A stretch of DNA of 64,000 nt from Pycnococcus provasolii (Eukaryota > Chlorophyta > Pseudoscourfieldiophyceae > Pseudoscourfieldiales > Pycnococcaceae), in contig OW568875.1 in assembly GCA_938743325.2 (NCBI GenBank), forward strand, positions 682,001-746,000, in the 5' to 3' direction. The notes under the pieces were generated by a model. It worked only from the letters and a program-made list of their open reading frames with translations, did not search any database and was not told the DNA's origin. A program made the position numbers and the translations under genes. Below are positions 8,517 to 17,352 of the stretch, piece by piece; position 1 is the first letter of the stretch; each line of letters begins with the position of its first letter.

Positions 8517-11204
8517 ATGGTGCAGCTCGAGGAACTAGTAGTACCTGCTGCAGCTTCATCGGCGGCATCTTCGCCAGCTTCGGCGTCGGAGAACCATGAT
8601 GAGGAGATCCTGGCGTCTATGAGGTCCGAACTGGCTGCCATGAAGTCGGAAATAAAGGCGCGTACCGACGGCTCGTACTACTTCCCTGACGGGGAAGGGG
8701 TGGATGCGTTCCTGGAGCGGGACGACGACGACGGTGGTGGTGGTGATGGGCAATCCGGGGAGGAGGAGGATCTGACGGATGCGGACATCGAGTCCGCCGT
8801 CAAGTACCGCGCAGAAGCCGACGACCTGGACTTGGACGAGTCGTCGGCGCCGTACCACACGCATGACGGGAGATTCGCGCTGCCCGTGTTCCACACGCGA
8901 CTGACGTTCACGAACGGAGATACGTACGAAGGCGAAGTCGTCGCGGGAAACAGAAGGCACGGGAAAGGCGTGCACCGGTGCAGCACGGGCGACTTCTACG
9001 ACGGCGAGTGGAAAAATAACAAGCGACACGGACGCGGCACGATGGCGTACGTGCGCGGACTGCGCTACGAGGGCGAGTGGCGGGATGACAAGACGCACGG
9101 GGAGGGCATGTGCGTGTATGAGAACGGGGACAGGTACATAGGAGACTGGCAGCACGACAAGCGGTGGGGATGGGGCCTGTACGAGCTTGCGAGCGGCGAC
9201 GTCTACGAAGGCGAGTGGTTTGACGACATGATGGAGGGGCGAGGCGAGTACAACTTTGAACCCAAGAACGGAGGGGGAAAGTTCTCGGGAGAGTACGGCA
9301 ACGGCCAGCGCGTCAAGGGACGGTACGTGAACGGCGACGGCACCGTGGAATACGTGGGCGAGTGGAAAAATGGTGGACGACACGGGTATGGAACGTACTT
9401 CCATGCCGGGCTCTTCAAGTACAAGGGAACGTGGAAGGATGACGGACGCAGTGGGCACGGCGAGTGCGTGTATGCCGACGGAAGCTGCCACGTCGGATCG
9501 TGGAAAGATGACAAGCGGCACGGCCGAGGTCGATTCGTCGGCGTTCCCACCTCGTTAACCTCGGACGACGCCATGTCTCGCGTCGCCAATGCCGCCAACG
9601 ACGATCGGCCGTCGAATGTCACGGAAGTGTACGACGGAGACTGGGTCGATGACAAGCGCCACGGCATGGGCGTGGCGGTGTACGAGGATGGCACGCAGTA
9701 CAAAGGTTCGTTCGAGAAGGACGTTCGCGCAGGAAGGGGCAAGTGCGTGTTTGGCACGACCGGCGAGAAGTACGACGGCGAGTTCCTGAACGACGTGAGG
9801 CACGGGCGAGGAATCTGCCTGTACCGCGACGGCGGAATCTACAGAGGCGAGTGGCAAAACAACCAACGCCACGGGTACGGCGTGATGCGGTACGCGGACG
9901 GCACAAAGTTCCGAGGCAGCTGGGAAGACGACGGGTGGGTGCAGAGCACCGCGGAACCAAGCCGCTGCCACGTCTTTGGCCCCGGCATCAGCCGTGCGAT
10001 TGCGGGAGACGAGGCTGTGTTTGGCATCGAAGCGCGCGACGAGGATGGCAACGCGCGCTTGAGCGGCGGCGACGCATTTCACCTCCGCCTGGTGCCAGCC
10101 GCGGGTGGAGCAGACTGCATAGGTTCGTTGGCAGACAACGAGGATGGTACGTACGTCGCGCGGTACACTGCCGAAAAGGCGGGGCGCTACCTGCTGCACG
10201 CCACGCTGGGCGATGGCGAGGAAGTCTGCGACTCCCCGTACCCGGTGCTCGTCCTGCCGACGTGGCCGATGCCGCGCAGCTTCACGCTCGCGGGTGAGGG
10301 ATGTCGCCGCGGCGTACGTCACGAGACGTGCACATTTGTCGTCGAGTGCCGCGACCGATTTGGCAACCACCTCGATGCAAGCTGCTCGGATCCAAACAAG
10401 GTTCCCGCGGCGGCGGCGAAATCGTCGCGAGGCAGCGCAGCCGCCGCCAGGCGTGCGAACGAGGCTTTGGCAATTGCGCGAACGTCGTCCACACCGCAGC
10501 AGCAGTACGTCGAGCTCGACGCGCGACTTGAGCTCGCCGGCGGGTCGGGAAGTGACGTGCACCTCACGTGCGGTGTCGAGGATCTTCTCGATGGCACGTA
10601 CCTGTGCACGTACACGCCGCCCGCCGCGGGATTCTACAGACTGGTCGTTCGCGAGCTGCGCAGCGGCGCTCTCGTCGGCGAATCTCCGTACTCCGTCGCT
10701 GTGCGAGAGGCGCCGATGCTGACGAGCGCCGTCGATGCCGCGATGGAGCAGTCGGCACCACCCGTGGATCTCGTGAGGCAGTGGGGCGCGGTGGCTTACT
10801 CGGAATTCATCGCGCTGAATCATAGTGAAAACAGGGAGAGGGCGATGAAAGAAGCCTCCAAGGCAAAAGTGTCGCCTGTGTCGGCGACGCCTAAGGGTGG
10901 CGTTGACGCACTCACTGGCGCGCTCGCCAACCTGCCCCCTGCCGACGAAGGGTGGGACAGCGACGTGAGTGAGGAGGAGACGGACACGGACAAGTACATT
11001 CGCGAGCACCCGGATGTGGCTGTGGTGGATAATCTCGAGGATATCTGGCGCGTGGGTCGTTTGCAGCGTGAGAAGAAATCTAAGGAGAGGGCTGCGAAGG
11101 AGAAGCGCCTCGGGGAGCTGCGTGACAGGCTTGAAAGAGAAAACGAGTACAATGGGACGGGAGACGACAACCACGTCGTGCCACCCATTGCACAGCTTGA
11201 CTGA
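8517..11204 (+). CDS. MORN-repeat protein with two filamin-type domains
   Basis: The protein has 895 aa. After an acidic N-terminal region, residues about 130-475 hold at least a dozen MORN repeats (YEGEW-x-N/D-x-K/R-HGxG pattern: YDGEWKNNKRHGRG, YKGSFEKD and so on). Residues about 478-585 and 588-735 form two filamin/ABP280-like immunoglobulin domains, each with the RDxxGN core and the DGTYxxxYTxxxAGxYxL strand signature. The last 120 residues are charged and predicted coiled coil (RLQREKKSKERAAKEKRL). MORN repeats bind membranes or serve as scaffolds, and filamin repeats are actin- or partner-binding spacers, so a scaffold at the cortex or flagellum is plausible but inferred. The ATG at 8517 is the first in frame. 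TGTAA sits 8 nt after the stop. The gene converges on the GATA-AP2 gene, with 178 bp between them. Confidence 0.88.
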   Translation: MVQLEELVVPAAASSAASSPASASENHDEEILASMRSELAAMKSEIKARTDGSYYFPDGEGVDAFLERDDDDGGGGDGQSGEEEDLTDADIESAVKYRAEADDLDLDESSAPYHTHDGRFALPVFHTRLTFTNGDTYEGEVVAGNRRHGKGVHRCSTGDFYDGEWKNNKRHGRGTMAYVRGLRYEGEWRDDKTHGEGMCVYENGDRYIGDWQHDKRWGWGLYELASGDVYEGEWFDDMMEGRGEYNFEPKNGGGKFSGEYGNGQRVKGRYVNGDGTVEYVGEWKNGGRHGYGTYFHAGLFKYKGTWKDDGRSGHGECVYADGSCHVGSWKDDKRHGRGRFVGVPTSLTSDDAMSRVANAANDDRPSNVTEVYDGDWVDDKRHGMGVAVYEDGTQYKGSFEKDVRAGRGKCVFGTTGEKYDGEFLNDVRHGRGICLYRDGGIYRGEWQNNQRHGYGVMRYADGTKFRGSWEDDGWVQSTAEPSRCHVFGPGISRAIAGDEAVFGIEARDEDGNARLSGGDAFHLRLVPAAGGADCIGSLADNEDGTYVARYTAEKAGRYLLHATLGDGEEVCDSPYPVLVLPTWPMPRSFTLAGEGCRRGVRHETCTFVVECRDRFGNHLDASCSDPNKVPAAAAKSSRGSAAAARRANEALAIARTSSTPQQQYVELDARLELAGGSGSDVHLTCGVEDLLDGTYLCTYTPPAAGFYRLVVRELRSGALVGESPYSVAVREAPMLTSAVDAAMEQSAPPVDLVRQWGAVAYSEFIALNHSENRERAMKEASKAKVSPVSATPKGGVDALTGALANLPPADEGWDSDVSEEETDTDKYIREHPDVAVVDNLEDIWRVGRLQREKKSKERAAKEKRLGELRDRLERENEYNGTGDDNHVVPPIAQLD

Positions 11205-11211
11205 CAACTTC

Positions 11212-11216
11212 TGTAA
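11212..11216 (+). terminator. TGTAA poly(A) signal of the MORN-filamin gene
   Basis: TGTAA lies 8 nt after the stop codon. TGTAA is the usual poly(A) signal in chlorophyte algae. Confidence 0.55.
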
Positions 11217-11382
11217 AGTAAATTGATTGGATTGTTTTTGTTTTTTTCCTTGCTTGTTTGTTTGTTTCCTACATAACAAAAAACTTTTGAACAAAAAAAT
11301 TTGGGAAACGGTCAAAAAAGTTGTCATTTTCCTTTTCTGCCCTTTTCTTTCATCTAACCTATATTGTGTTTTTCGTAACCTA

Positions 11383-13569
11383 CTAACCTTTCTTGTCGCC
11401 GGGGGGTGGAGGATTGTGAGGGTTGTATGCAGCTGCAGCACCGCCTCCAGCTGACATCATGTATGCCCAGTACGTCATCTGCATCTGCATCGCCTGCATT
11501 TGCATCATTGCCATCTGTCGCTGGCTTTCGTCATTTGCCGTGAGTGCAATAGACATTTGCATCGCCGCGTCGGCAGATGGTGTGTTGAATGCGCCGGCGA
11601 ATGCATTGTGCCTCCCCGGCATTGCCGGATGCTGTGCAGCGGCAGCGGCTGCGGCTGCTGCAGCCGCGAAGTGTTGGTGTTGATACGCCGTGTATGCAGA
11701 TGCCGTTGTCGGTTGTGCCACCGTCGTCGTCGTCGTCGTCGTCGTCCCTGCTGCTGCTGCTGCAACTGCTGCTGCTGCGCTGGCCGCGGCCGCCGTGCTG
11801 GTGGCTGGAGGAGGTGGAGGAGGTGGCGCCCCCGGTGGCGGCGGTGGAGGTGGAGGTCCTGGTGGAGGAGGTGGTGGTGGAAGGCCATCGGCAGCCTGCT
11901 GCCGTTGTGGCTGCTGATGCTGTAAGCTACTGCTCGTGCCTCCAACGCCAGCCGCGATATGTGCCACCGCGCCTGTGCCATCTGACGTCGTGGTTGTGGT
12001 TGTGGTCGCCGCTCCGCCGCCAACCGCCGGTGGTCGCCTTCGCCTGTACTTCGCCGCCAAATCCACGAGAGGTGTATTTTCGAGCTCCTCGAGTTCATCC
12101 TCGTAGTCCGAGAGAGGGAAATTTAGCACGGCATTGCGGCCGTGCACCACAATGGCAGCTCGGTCAAATGCGCGCGCAGCCTCCTCCTGTGTGCCGTGCA
12201 TGCCAAGATGAACGTAGCTTCGTTCGCGTCCGCCGCATCCAGGTCCTGTGATGCGAGCTTGCCACGCAGCCGATCGGCGATTCAGCGCGCACGTCACTCC
12301 AATGTACCTGCTCGTCGGTCGCTCTTGGGCATTGTTCGCTCCAGCTGCCGCACCGTTCTCGTGCTCGACACCTGGCGCGCCCGCCTCGTTGCCCGACTGC
12401 AGAGCCGCCTGCATCTGCATGTCAGCCTCAGCAACTTTCTTCGCCTTGCGAGCCTGCAGGCGCCTCGCCATGGCGATGTGCGCGGCATCTCCGTCGGAGC
12501 CAGCCTTGATCTGGATGAGAGAGGGTGGCGATGCGGGAGGAGGTGGCGGGGTGGGCGCGGCGAATCCGGCGAACGCGGCATCGTCAGCCTCCGCGGCGCA
12601 CGCCATGTCGACAAGTATGCTGAACGCCTCACCCAACGACGCGGGTGGCGGTGCGGCGTAGGCTGCTGCACCGCCGGCGGCGGTTGTGTAGGAGAGGCGT
12701 TGCCCCTTCGGAGGAGGAGGCGGTGGAGGTGGCATGCGATCGGACGACATGGGGTTGCTGTTTTTGCGCTTGTTGCCGCTGAGATGGCCCACCTGCTGCT
12801 TGCGGTTCGCGGCATGCGCGGGGTTTGGCGGCGTTCGCTCGCCGCCGAGCTGGCGCGTTCGCAGGAACCTCGTTCCGCACGCGTTGCACAGCGTGGGCTT
12901 GCCCGGCGGCCCCTTCCTCCACTGCGGCGAGTCGACGGCACCGCAGTGTCCGCACGGCCCACGAAGGCCCGTGGATGTTCGCGTCGGGAGCGGCTGCACG
13001 GATGACGTGGTGGTGATGATGGGTGATGCCGGTGTCGTGGGCACGGACACGCGCAGGTGAGCCGGCTTTGCGGAGCGTCGCTGCTTGGACGACCAGCCAC
13101 TTGGCGGTGCCGGCTTGGTGGGTGAGAGGAGCGCCTCCTCCTCGTCATGTGGTTGTTTCGTTTTGTCGGACGTGTTGTCCAAAGGTGCCGTCGTGTCCTC
13201 CGCGGAAAGTGGCGACGTTTCGCGTGCGAGCCTTGAGGTGGTGGAGTGCTTGAGAACACTCGCGAGAAGCCACTGCTTGTCCTTGATTGTCGTTTGGACG
13301 CCAACCTTGGAGAGCTCCGCCTGAAGTTCGCGCACGCTCATGGTTGCATACTGGTGTTTCATGAGTTCGATGGACTCCGAGTCCGTGTTGGAGTCCACCC
13401 CCTTCATGTTGTTTGTGTTTGGGTCGTTTTTCAGCGTGACGATGTCCGAGAGCGTTTGCTGGTTGTTGTTGTTGTTGTTGTTGTGGCTTTTGGTGGCGGT
13501 GGTCGTTTCCATGTTGTTGTTATTGTTGCTGTCGTAGTTGTGCAGCAGTTGTGCATTGGCGTTCGCCAT
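11383..13569 (-). CDS. Transcription factor with a GATA zinc finger and an AP2/ERF domain
   Basis: This 728-aa protein starts with Asn/Thr-rich sequence. A helical stretch at about 77-107 ([20 protein letters not shown]) resembles a SAP-like element. A GATA zinc finger lies at about 205-231: CGHC, 18 residues, CNAC, with SPQWRKGP between them, which is the plant GATA type. A single AP2/ERF domain follows at about 418-485, containing [33 protein letters not shown] and NAVLNFP. The C-terminal third has polyproline/glycine and polyalanine tracts and a Met/Gln-rich tail, typical of activation regions. Both DNA-binding domains look intact. I do not know this combination as a standard family. It reads as one uninterrupted frame from the ATG at 13569, so the two domains share one polypeptide. 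Target genes are unknown. Confidence 0.88.
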   Translation of the reverse strand: MANANAQLLHNYDSNNNNNMETTTATKSHNNNNNNNQQTLSDIVTLKNDPNTNNMKGVDSNTDSESIELMKHQYATMSVRELQAELSKVGVQTTIKDKQWLLASVLKHSTTSRLARETSPLSAEDTTAPLDNTSDKTKQPHDEEEALLSPTKPAPPSGWSSKQRRSAKPAHLRVSVPTTPASPIITTTSSVQPLPTRTSTGLRGPCGHCGAVDSPQWRKGPPGKPTLCNACGTRFLRTRQLGGERTPPNPAHAANRKQQVGHLSGNKRKNSNPMSSDRMPPPPPPPPKGQRLSYTTAAGGAAAYAAPPPASLGEAFSILVDMACAAEADDAAFAGFAAPTPPPPPASPPSLIQIKAGSDGDAAHIAMARRLQARKAKKVAEADMQMQAALQSGNEAGAPGVEHENGAAAGANNAQERPTSRYIGVTCALNRRSAAWQARITGPGCGGRERSYVHLGMHGTQEEAARAFDRAAIVVHGRNAVLNFPLSDYEDELEELENTPLVDLAAKYRRRRPPAVGGGAATTTTTTTSDGTGAVAHIAAGVGGTSSSLQHQQPQRQQAADGLPPPPPPPGPPPPPPPPGAPPPPPPPATSTAAAASAAAAVAAAAAGTTTTTTTTVAQPTTASAYTAYQHQHFAAAAAAAAAAAQHPAMPGRHNAFAGAFNTPSADAAMQMSIALTANDESQRQMAMMQMQAMQMQMTYWAYMMSAGGGAAAAYNPHNPPPPGDKKG

Positions 13570-14999
13570 TGTACTGGTTGGGGTGAATGCACTGCTCTGC
13601 TCTGCACTGGCTGGGGTTGAATGCTTGTTTTTTCAAGCAGAGGAGAGATCCGCACACACAAAAACACAGCACGATGAATGTTAAACCGAATGGAAAAACA
13701 AGAACAAGAATGTGGGCGCTGGATCACCAAAAAAGACGAGGAGAGAATTAAGCACAAATGTGCGAATCTTTCTTTCTTTGAGACGAGCACAAAAAGAGCC
13801 GAAAAGAAAGGAAGCTGGTGAAAGCTACGAAGCGTACGAAGCGTACGAGACGAGAAGACACACACGCACACGCACGAGCCAATGCGAATGCGAATGCAAG
13901 TGCAGTGAGTGAGATAGGGAGAAACAAGTGCTACAGAGTGCTACGCGTCTGCACCGGAGGGGGGCGGGGAGGAAAGGGCAGAGGCGGTGGTTTATCCACT
14001 TCTCTCTCCTCTCGGGGAGGGAGTCTACGTGTTAGGTGGGGGCCGCCCTTTTGTTGTGTCCTACGCGCTCCCTGCCCCCAGTCGTCCTAGCTAGTCGGGA
14101 AAAACACACGCAACACAAGCAAGCACTCACCCAATGCACTCCAAGGCACAAGGCCTCCTCCCTTTCCCTTTGCTGTGCAGTGTGCTCTTCTTTTCTTTTT
14201 CTGCTTTCGTCTTCCTCTGTATTCACCTCGTTCTCCCTCCCTTGGTTGGAACCTCGGACAATTCCACCCCATTAACTTTTCAACGAAACTGTCCTGGCGC
14301 TTTTTCCACCACTAATGCCCCTCCACGTCAGATGCCCTGTCCCTGTCCCCCCCTTCCCCCTCGCACCTCGGACCACGCACCTCGGGGGAGGGAGGCTCTC
14401 CCCTCGGAAAGAAGGCTCCCAGGACTCCGCCTTTCCCTTCCCAATTCCCATCCTCGGGCCGGGTCTGGTGCTTTGGCACGTAACTGCCTGCCTTGCTCTT
14501 GCTTTTCCACCCTGGGCCTGGGGTTTCCCTTTTGTCCTCCTCCTCCTTTCCTTTCTGGCCACAGGGTGCTGTGCTACAGTATTGCACAGGTGCATTCACC
14601 TCCCTCGTCGTGGCGGCCTCGTTTCTGCGCTTGGCCCCCCCTCCACGTCCTCCCTCACCGCGTCCTCGTAAAAAGATCGACAAGAACAACTCTCGCCCTT
14701 ATCCACAGTCCCGCTCAACAAGTCAACAAGGCCCGCTCCCAACAAGTCAACAAGGCCCGCTCCTCCCGCCGAACGCGGACGTGCCTCCTTCCGACTATGT
14801 TTTCAGGGTTCAGACGCCTTACACCTTTTTAAAAAGGTACTACTGTGTTGCTGTTGTTGTTGTGCTCAACTGCTCACTCCACTCGGCGGCGGCGGCGCCC
14901 ATATTTTGAAAAGTTGGAAAAACAAAGCAAAACACAAGACTGACTGTCACTCTCACTCTCTCTCTGTATGATAAAACTCGCCCAAATAATAGTTGAAAA
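13570..14999. other. 1.4-kb spacer without a supported gene
   Basis: This stretch is the promoter and 5' UTR of the GATA-AP2 gene (right side of that minus-strand gene) plus the 3' flank of the PC-esterase gene. It is pyrimidine-rich from about 14190 to 14680. A 24-bp direct tandem duplication containing AACAAGTCAACAAGGCCCGC lies at about 14716-14762. The open frames here are proline-rich, overlap each other on both strands and show no domain; I do not call them. Confidence 0.5.
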
Positions 15000-16214
15000 C
15001 TACGTTACAGTACACACACCACCACCGTTGTTGTCGTCGTTGTCGTCGTCGACGTCCACGCTACGACGCCTCGCCGCCTTGACGTTGACGAGCAGCTCTT
15101 CCAACGCTGCTAGTAAAGCATGCGCGGCGGCGTCGTACAGGTAAGGAGCGAGGTGAACGCCGTCCGTCAAGCAACGCTTCGTTCCATGCACGGAAACAGC
15201 CGCGCCTGGTCGGCAGCCGTGCACGTAGGCAACCCTCCTCAAAGAAAGGCGCACGACGGCTGGGTCGTCATCACCCACCCGTCGCAGCGAGTACGCGTGT
15301 GACGCCTGCCGCGTGAAACGAACTCGCTTCAGCGAAGCGGCTGTTGCGTTCGCGCGAACCTGCGTGCCATTCGGAACCGGCGGCTCGAGCCACAGCGCGA
15401 GCGAGCGCTGCGGGCGCGACGCACGCGCGTACGTCGCAAGCTCCCTCAAAACGCCGGCACGCACTCGCGCAAACTTTGGCGCGTCGTGCACGTACAGCAT
15501 GTGCCACAGCCCGACGCCGGCGACGACCGCCGCAGGTGGACGTCGCAGCTTCGAAGCGCGGTGCACAACCTGCTCGACATCCTTCGAGAACTGCCGCGAG
15601 AGGAACGCGGCGCCAGCTCCGCAAGGGAGCGTTCCTATATTTAGAACCGGCGAGCTGGCGGAGACGTTGTCACCTCTCCTTAACTGCTCGGCGAACGATC
15701 TGACGTGGCTCGGACCGACGGCGAGGTCGCGCTTGCCAACGACGTCTTCCGGCTTTGCAAACTTCGCGTTCGTCCTCGTCCGGTCCTGCGGCGGCACAGC
15801 GGCAAATAACAGTCGCACGAGTGCCCGAAACGTCTCTCTCACTTGACTGTCTCCCACAAAAAGCACCCACTCGTCAGCAAGCGCCCTCGCGGCGCGATCG
15901 GGCGGCAAGCTCTGCCAAGCACATGCCCTGCTCCCGAGGTTACTGGTATGGTTCCTCGTGGCATCGTCGTATGTGATCGCTGGCGACGCGTCGTCGTCTC
16001 CTCCTCGCCCTGCTCGCGCGATCCACCTGACACGCTCGAGCGTGTGCAGGCAAACGCGCGGTCGTCGAGCGGTGGTGGTGGCGACCAGCGCTGTGTGAGC
16101 GACTGCGAGAGTCAGCAAGAAGGAGCAGATGGCGCGTTTTCCTCCTGCTCCTGCTCCTGCCCCTCCTCTCCTTCTTCTTCTGCGACCAGGAGGACGACAC
16201 CAAAACACGGACAT
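15000..16214 (-). CDS. Membrane-anchored SGNH/PC-esterase (CAS1/TBL-like)
   Basis: This 404-aa protein starts at the first ATG (16214); the longer frame uses GTG. A basic N terminus (GRRRRRRGG) is followed by a hydrophobic signal anchor (about 32-50, AICSFLLTLAVAHTALVATT), giving a type II Golgi topology. The SGNH motif GDSQVRE is at about residue 118 and the paired DGVH catalytic motif is near 350. A strand with ALWLEPPVPN lies between them. The set matches PC-esterases that acetylate glycans (plant TBL proteins and the N-terminal domain of CASD1, the sialate O-acetyltransferase). The acceptor here is unknown; the nearby GT29 and sialidase-like genes make a sialic-acid-like sugar worth considering. 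A TTAGGG-type array and a TATATA element lie just upstream. Confidence 0.75.
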   Translation of the reverse strand: MSVFWCRPPGRRRRRRGGAGAGAGGKRAICSFLLTLAVAHTALVATTTARRPRVCLHTLERVRWIARAGRGGDDDASPAITYDDATRNHTSNLGSRACAWQSLPPDRAARALADEWVLFVGDSQVRETFRALVRLLFAAVPPQDRTRTNAKFAKPEDVVGKRDLAVGPSHVRSFAEQLRRGDNVSASSPVLNIGTLPCGAGAAFLSRQFSKDVEQVVHRASKLRRPPAAVVAGVGLWHMLYVHDAPKFARVRAGVLRELATYARASRPQRSLALWLEPPVPNGTQVRANATAASLKRVRFTRQASHAYSLRRVGDDDPAVVRLSLRRVAYVHGCRPGAAVSVHGTKRCLTDGVHLAPYLYDAAAHALLAALEELLVNVKAARRRSVDVDDDNDDNNGGGVCTVT

Positions 16215-16267
16215 GGGAGGTGAGGTCGTTAAGGGAAGGGAAAAGACGCGGGGAACTGGGAGGGAGT

Positions 16268-16310
16268 CCCTAACCCTAACCCTAACCACTCTCCCCTATA
16301 TACCCTAACC
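16268..16310 (-). promoter_or_regulatory. Telomere-like repeats and TATA element upstream of the PC-esterase gene
   Basis: Three perfect CCCTAA units (16268-16285) plus a separate CCCTAACC (16303-16310) flank a TATATA element near 16296-16301. Read in the direction of the gene they are GGTTAGGG, TATATA, then TTAGGG x3, ending 54 nt before the ATG. This is not a chromosome end, since genes continue on both sides. Confidence 0.8.
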
Positions 16311-16348
16311 AGCCCGCGTGATTGGTGCGGCGTGCGTGCTGTTTTGTG

Positions 16349-16353
16349 TTACA
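16349..16353 (-). terminator. TGTAA signal overlapping the stop codon of the canopy gene
   Basis: On the minus strand the sequence reads GAC TTG TAA; the TAA stop is the end of a TGTAA pentamer. Confidence 0.5.
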
Positions 16354-16972
16354 AGTCCTCTTTCGACGTCGGAGGCACGCCGGTGCTGCTTCCACCGCCG
16401 CCCTTGCTCTGCTTCTTGCGCCGGCGGTCCTCGCCCTTGCAGTCGTCCGTGAGCGTGCGGCACAGCACCGTGCGCATGCTCCCCTCACCCTCGATCGACG
16501 CCTCGAAGTCGTCGCTCTGGATGAGCTCTGTCAGGTCCTCCTCGTGCTCCTCAATAATGCGCGCGCAGTAGCCCTGGATCTCCTTCTTCAGCGCCTTCAT
16601 CGTCGATCCGATCGGCACTTTGGTTTTGAGCCACTCGGGTCGCTTGAAGTCCTTCCCGCCCTTGTATCGGTGCCAGGCGCCCTCTATGTACACGTAGTCA
16701 TCAACGTTCTCGCAGAAGTCGTCGAACAGGTCTGTGATGAACTGCTCCGACTTGTGGTAGTTCACCACCTTCCCCAGTCGGTTTCCCTTGCTGTCGAGCC
16801 GACCTCGAAAGTCGAGCGGTTTTTTCACCTTCGTCATCTCTTCCTTGAGTGTCGCCTCGAGGTCCGACGCGATGGCTTCGCACGCGCTGCACTTCGCCTC
16901 GATGGCGAAGACTGCGTTTGGCTGCAGTACGACGGCCCACAGCACTAAGGCGAGCGTTCGACGCACCGCCAT
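16349..16972 (-). CDS. Canopy / MIR-interacting saposin-like ER protein
   Basis: This 207-aa protein has a cleavable signal peptide (AVRRTLALVLWAVVLQPNAV, ending near residue 23). The mature part has the six-cysteine saposin-like pattern of canopy (DUF3456) proteins: KCSAC near 28-31, DDFCENV, GYCARI, VLCRTL and DDCKG. The family also shows the RLDSKG motif followed by Y-x-K-SE, seen here as VVNYHKSE. Canopy proteins are ER-resident cochaperones for receptors and surface proteins. The C terminus is KEDL, a KDEL-like retrieval signal, which supports ER residence. The last four bases before the end form TTGTAA, so the stop codon lies within a TGTAA poly(A)-type pentamer. The gene is divergent from the NlpC/P60 gene, with 380 bp between the starts. 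Confidence 0.85.
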   Translation of the reverse strand: MAVRRTLALVLWAVVLQPNAVFAIEAKCSACEAIASDLEATLKEEMTKVKKPLDFRGRLDSKGNRLGKVVNYHKSEQFITDLFDDFCENVDDYVYIEGAWHRYKGGKDFKRPEWLKTKVPIGSTMKALKKEIQGYCARIIEEHEEDLTELIQSDDFEASIEGEGSMRTVLCRTLTDDCKGEDRRRKKQSKGGGGSSTGVPPTSKEDL

Positions 16973-17352
16973 CGCTCAAGCCAGATCACTCTTACTCACA
17001 CACGCGCAACGCACACGCACACACACACACACACACAAAGTCAAGAGGCCGAGCGCAACCAGCCTGCGAGACAAACTCGTCGGCCGTAACCCCGCCAACG
17101 AGCGGATGGGAGCAATTTTTTCCACCGATGGGCGCTGGATCACAAGCCGCTCCGACTTTTATAAAGCCTTCCAGAAATCAGGCGGAAAAAAAAGTTTGTT
17201 CCAAATGGGGATCCCGGATCCCGCTTTCGCTCTTCTCTCCTTCTTTTTAATGCTCCACGACGGATCCCCAAAAATAACCCCTACCTGTTTTTTCTCCTCG
17301 CGTCCGAGCACCTGACCTTAAGGCTATCCTTCCCTTTGTGCTGGCTGGCGCG
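16973..17352. other. Divergent promoter, canopy / NlpC-P60
   Basis: No gene seen. Contains a CA microsatellite (about 17010-17038) close to the canopy start, an A-rich segment near 17190, and GGATCC-rich sequence near 17210-17270. Confidence 0.5.

Noticed and set aside
9555-11441. 628-codon minus-strand frame across the MORN-filamin gene
   Set aside because: Low-quality, Arg/Val/His-rich shadow; the plus strand has clear MORN and filamin signatures.
14134-14832. 232-codon plus-strand frame in the large spacer
   Set aside because: Pro/Ser/Leu-rich product of a pyrimidine-rich stretch, overlapped by several equally long frames on both strands; no domain.
16268-16290. Chromosome end at the CCCTAA repeats
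   Set aside because: Only three units, with housekeeping-type genes continuing on both sides; the same holds at 56911-56934.
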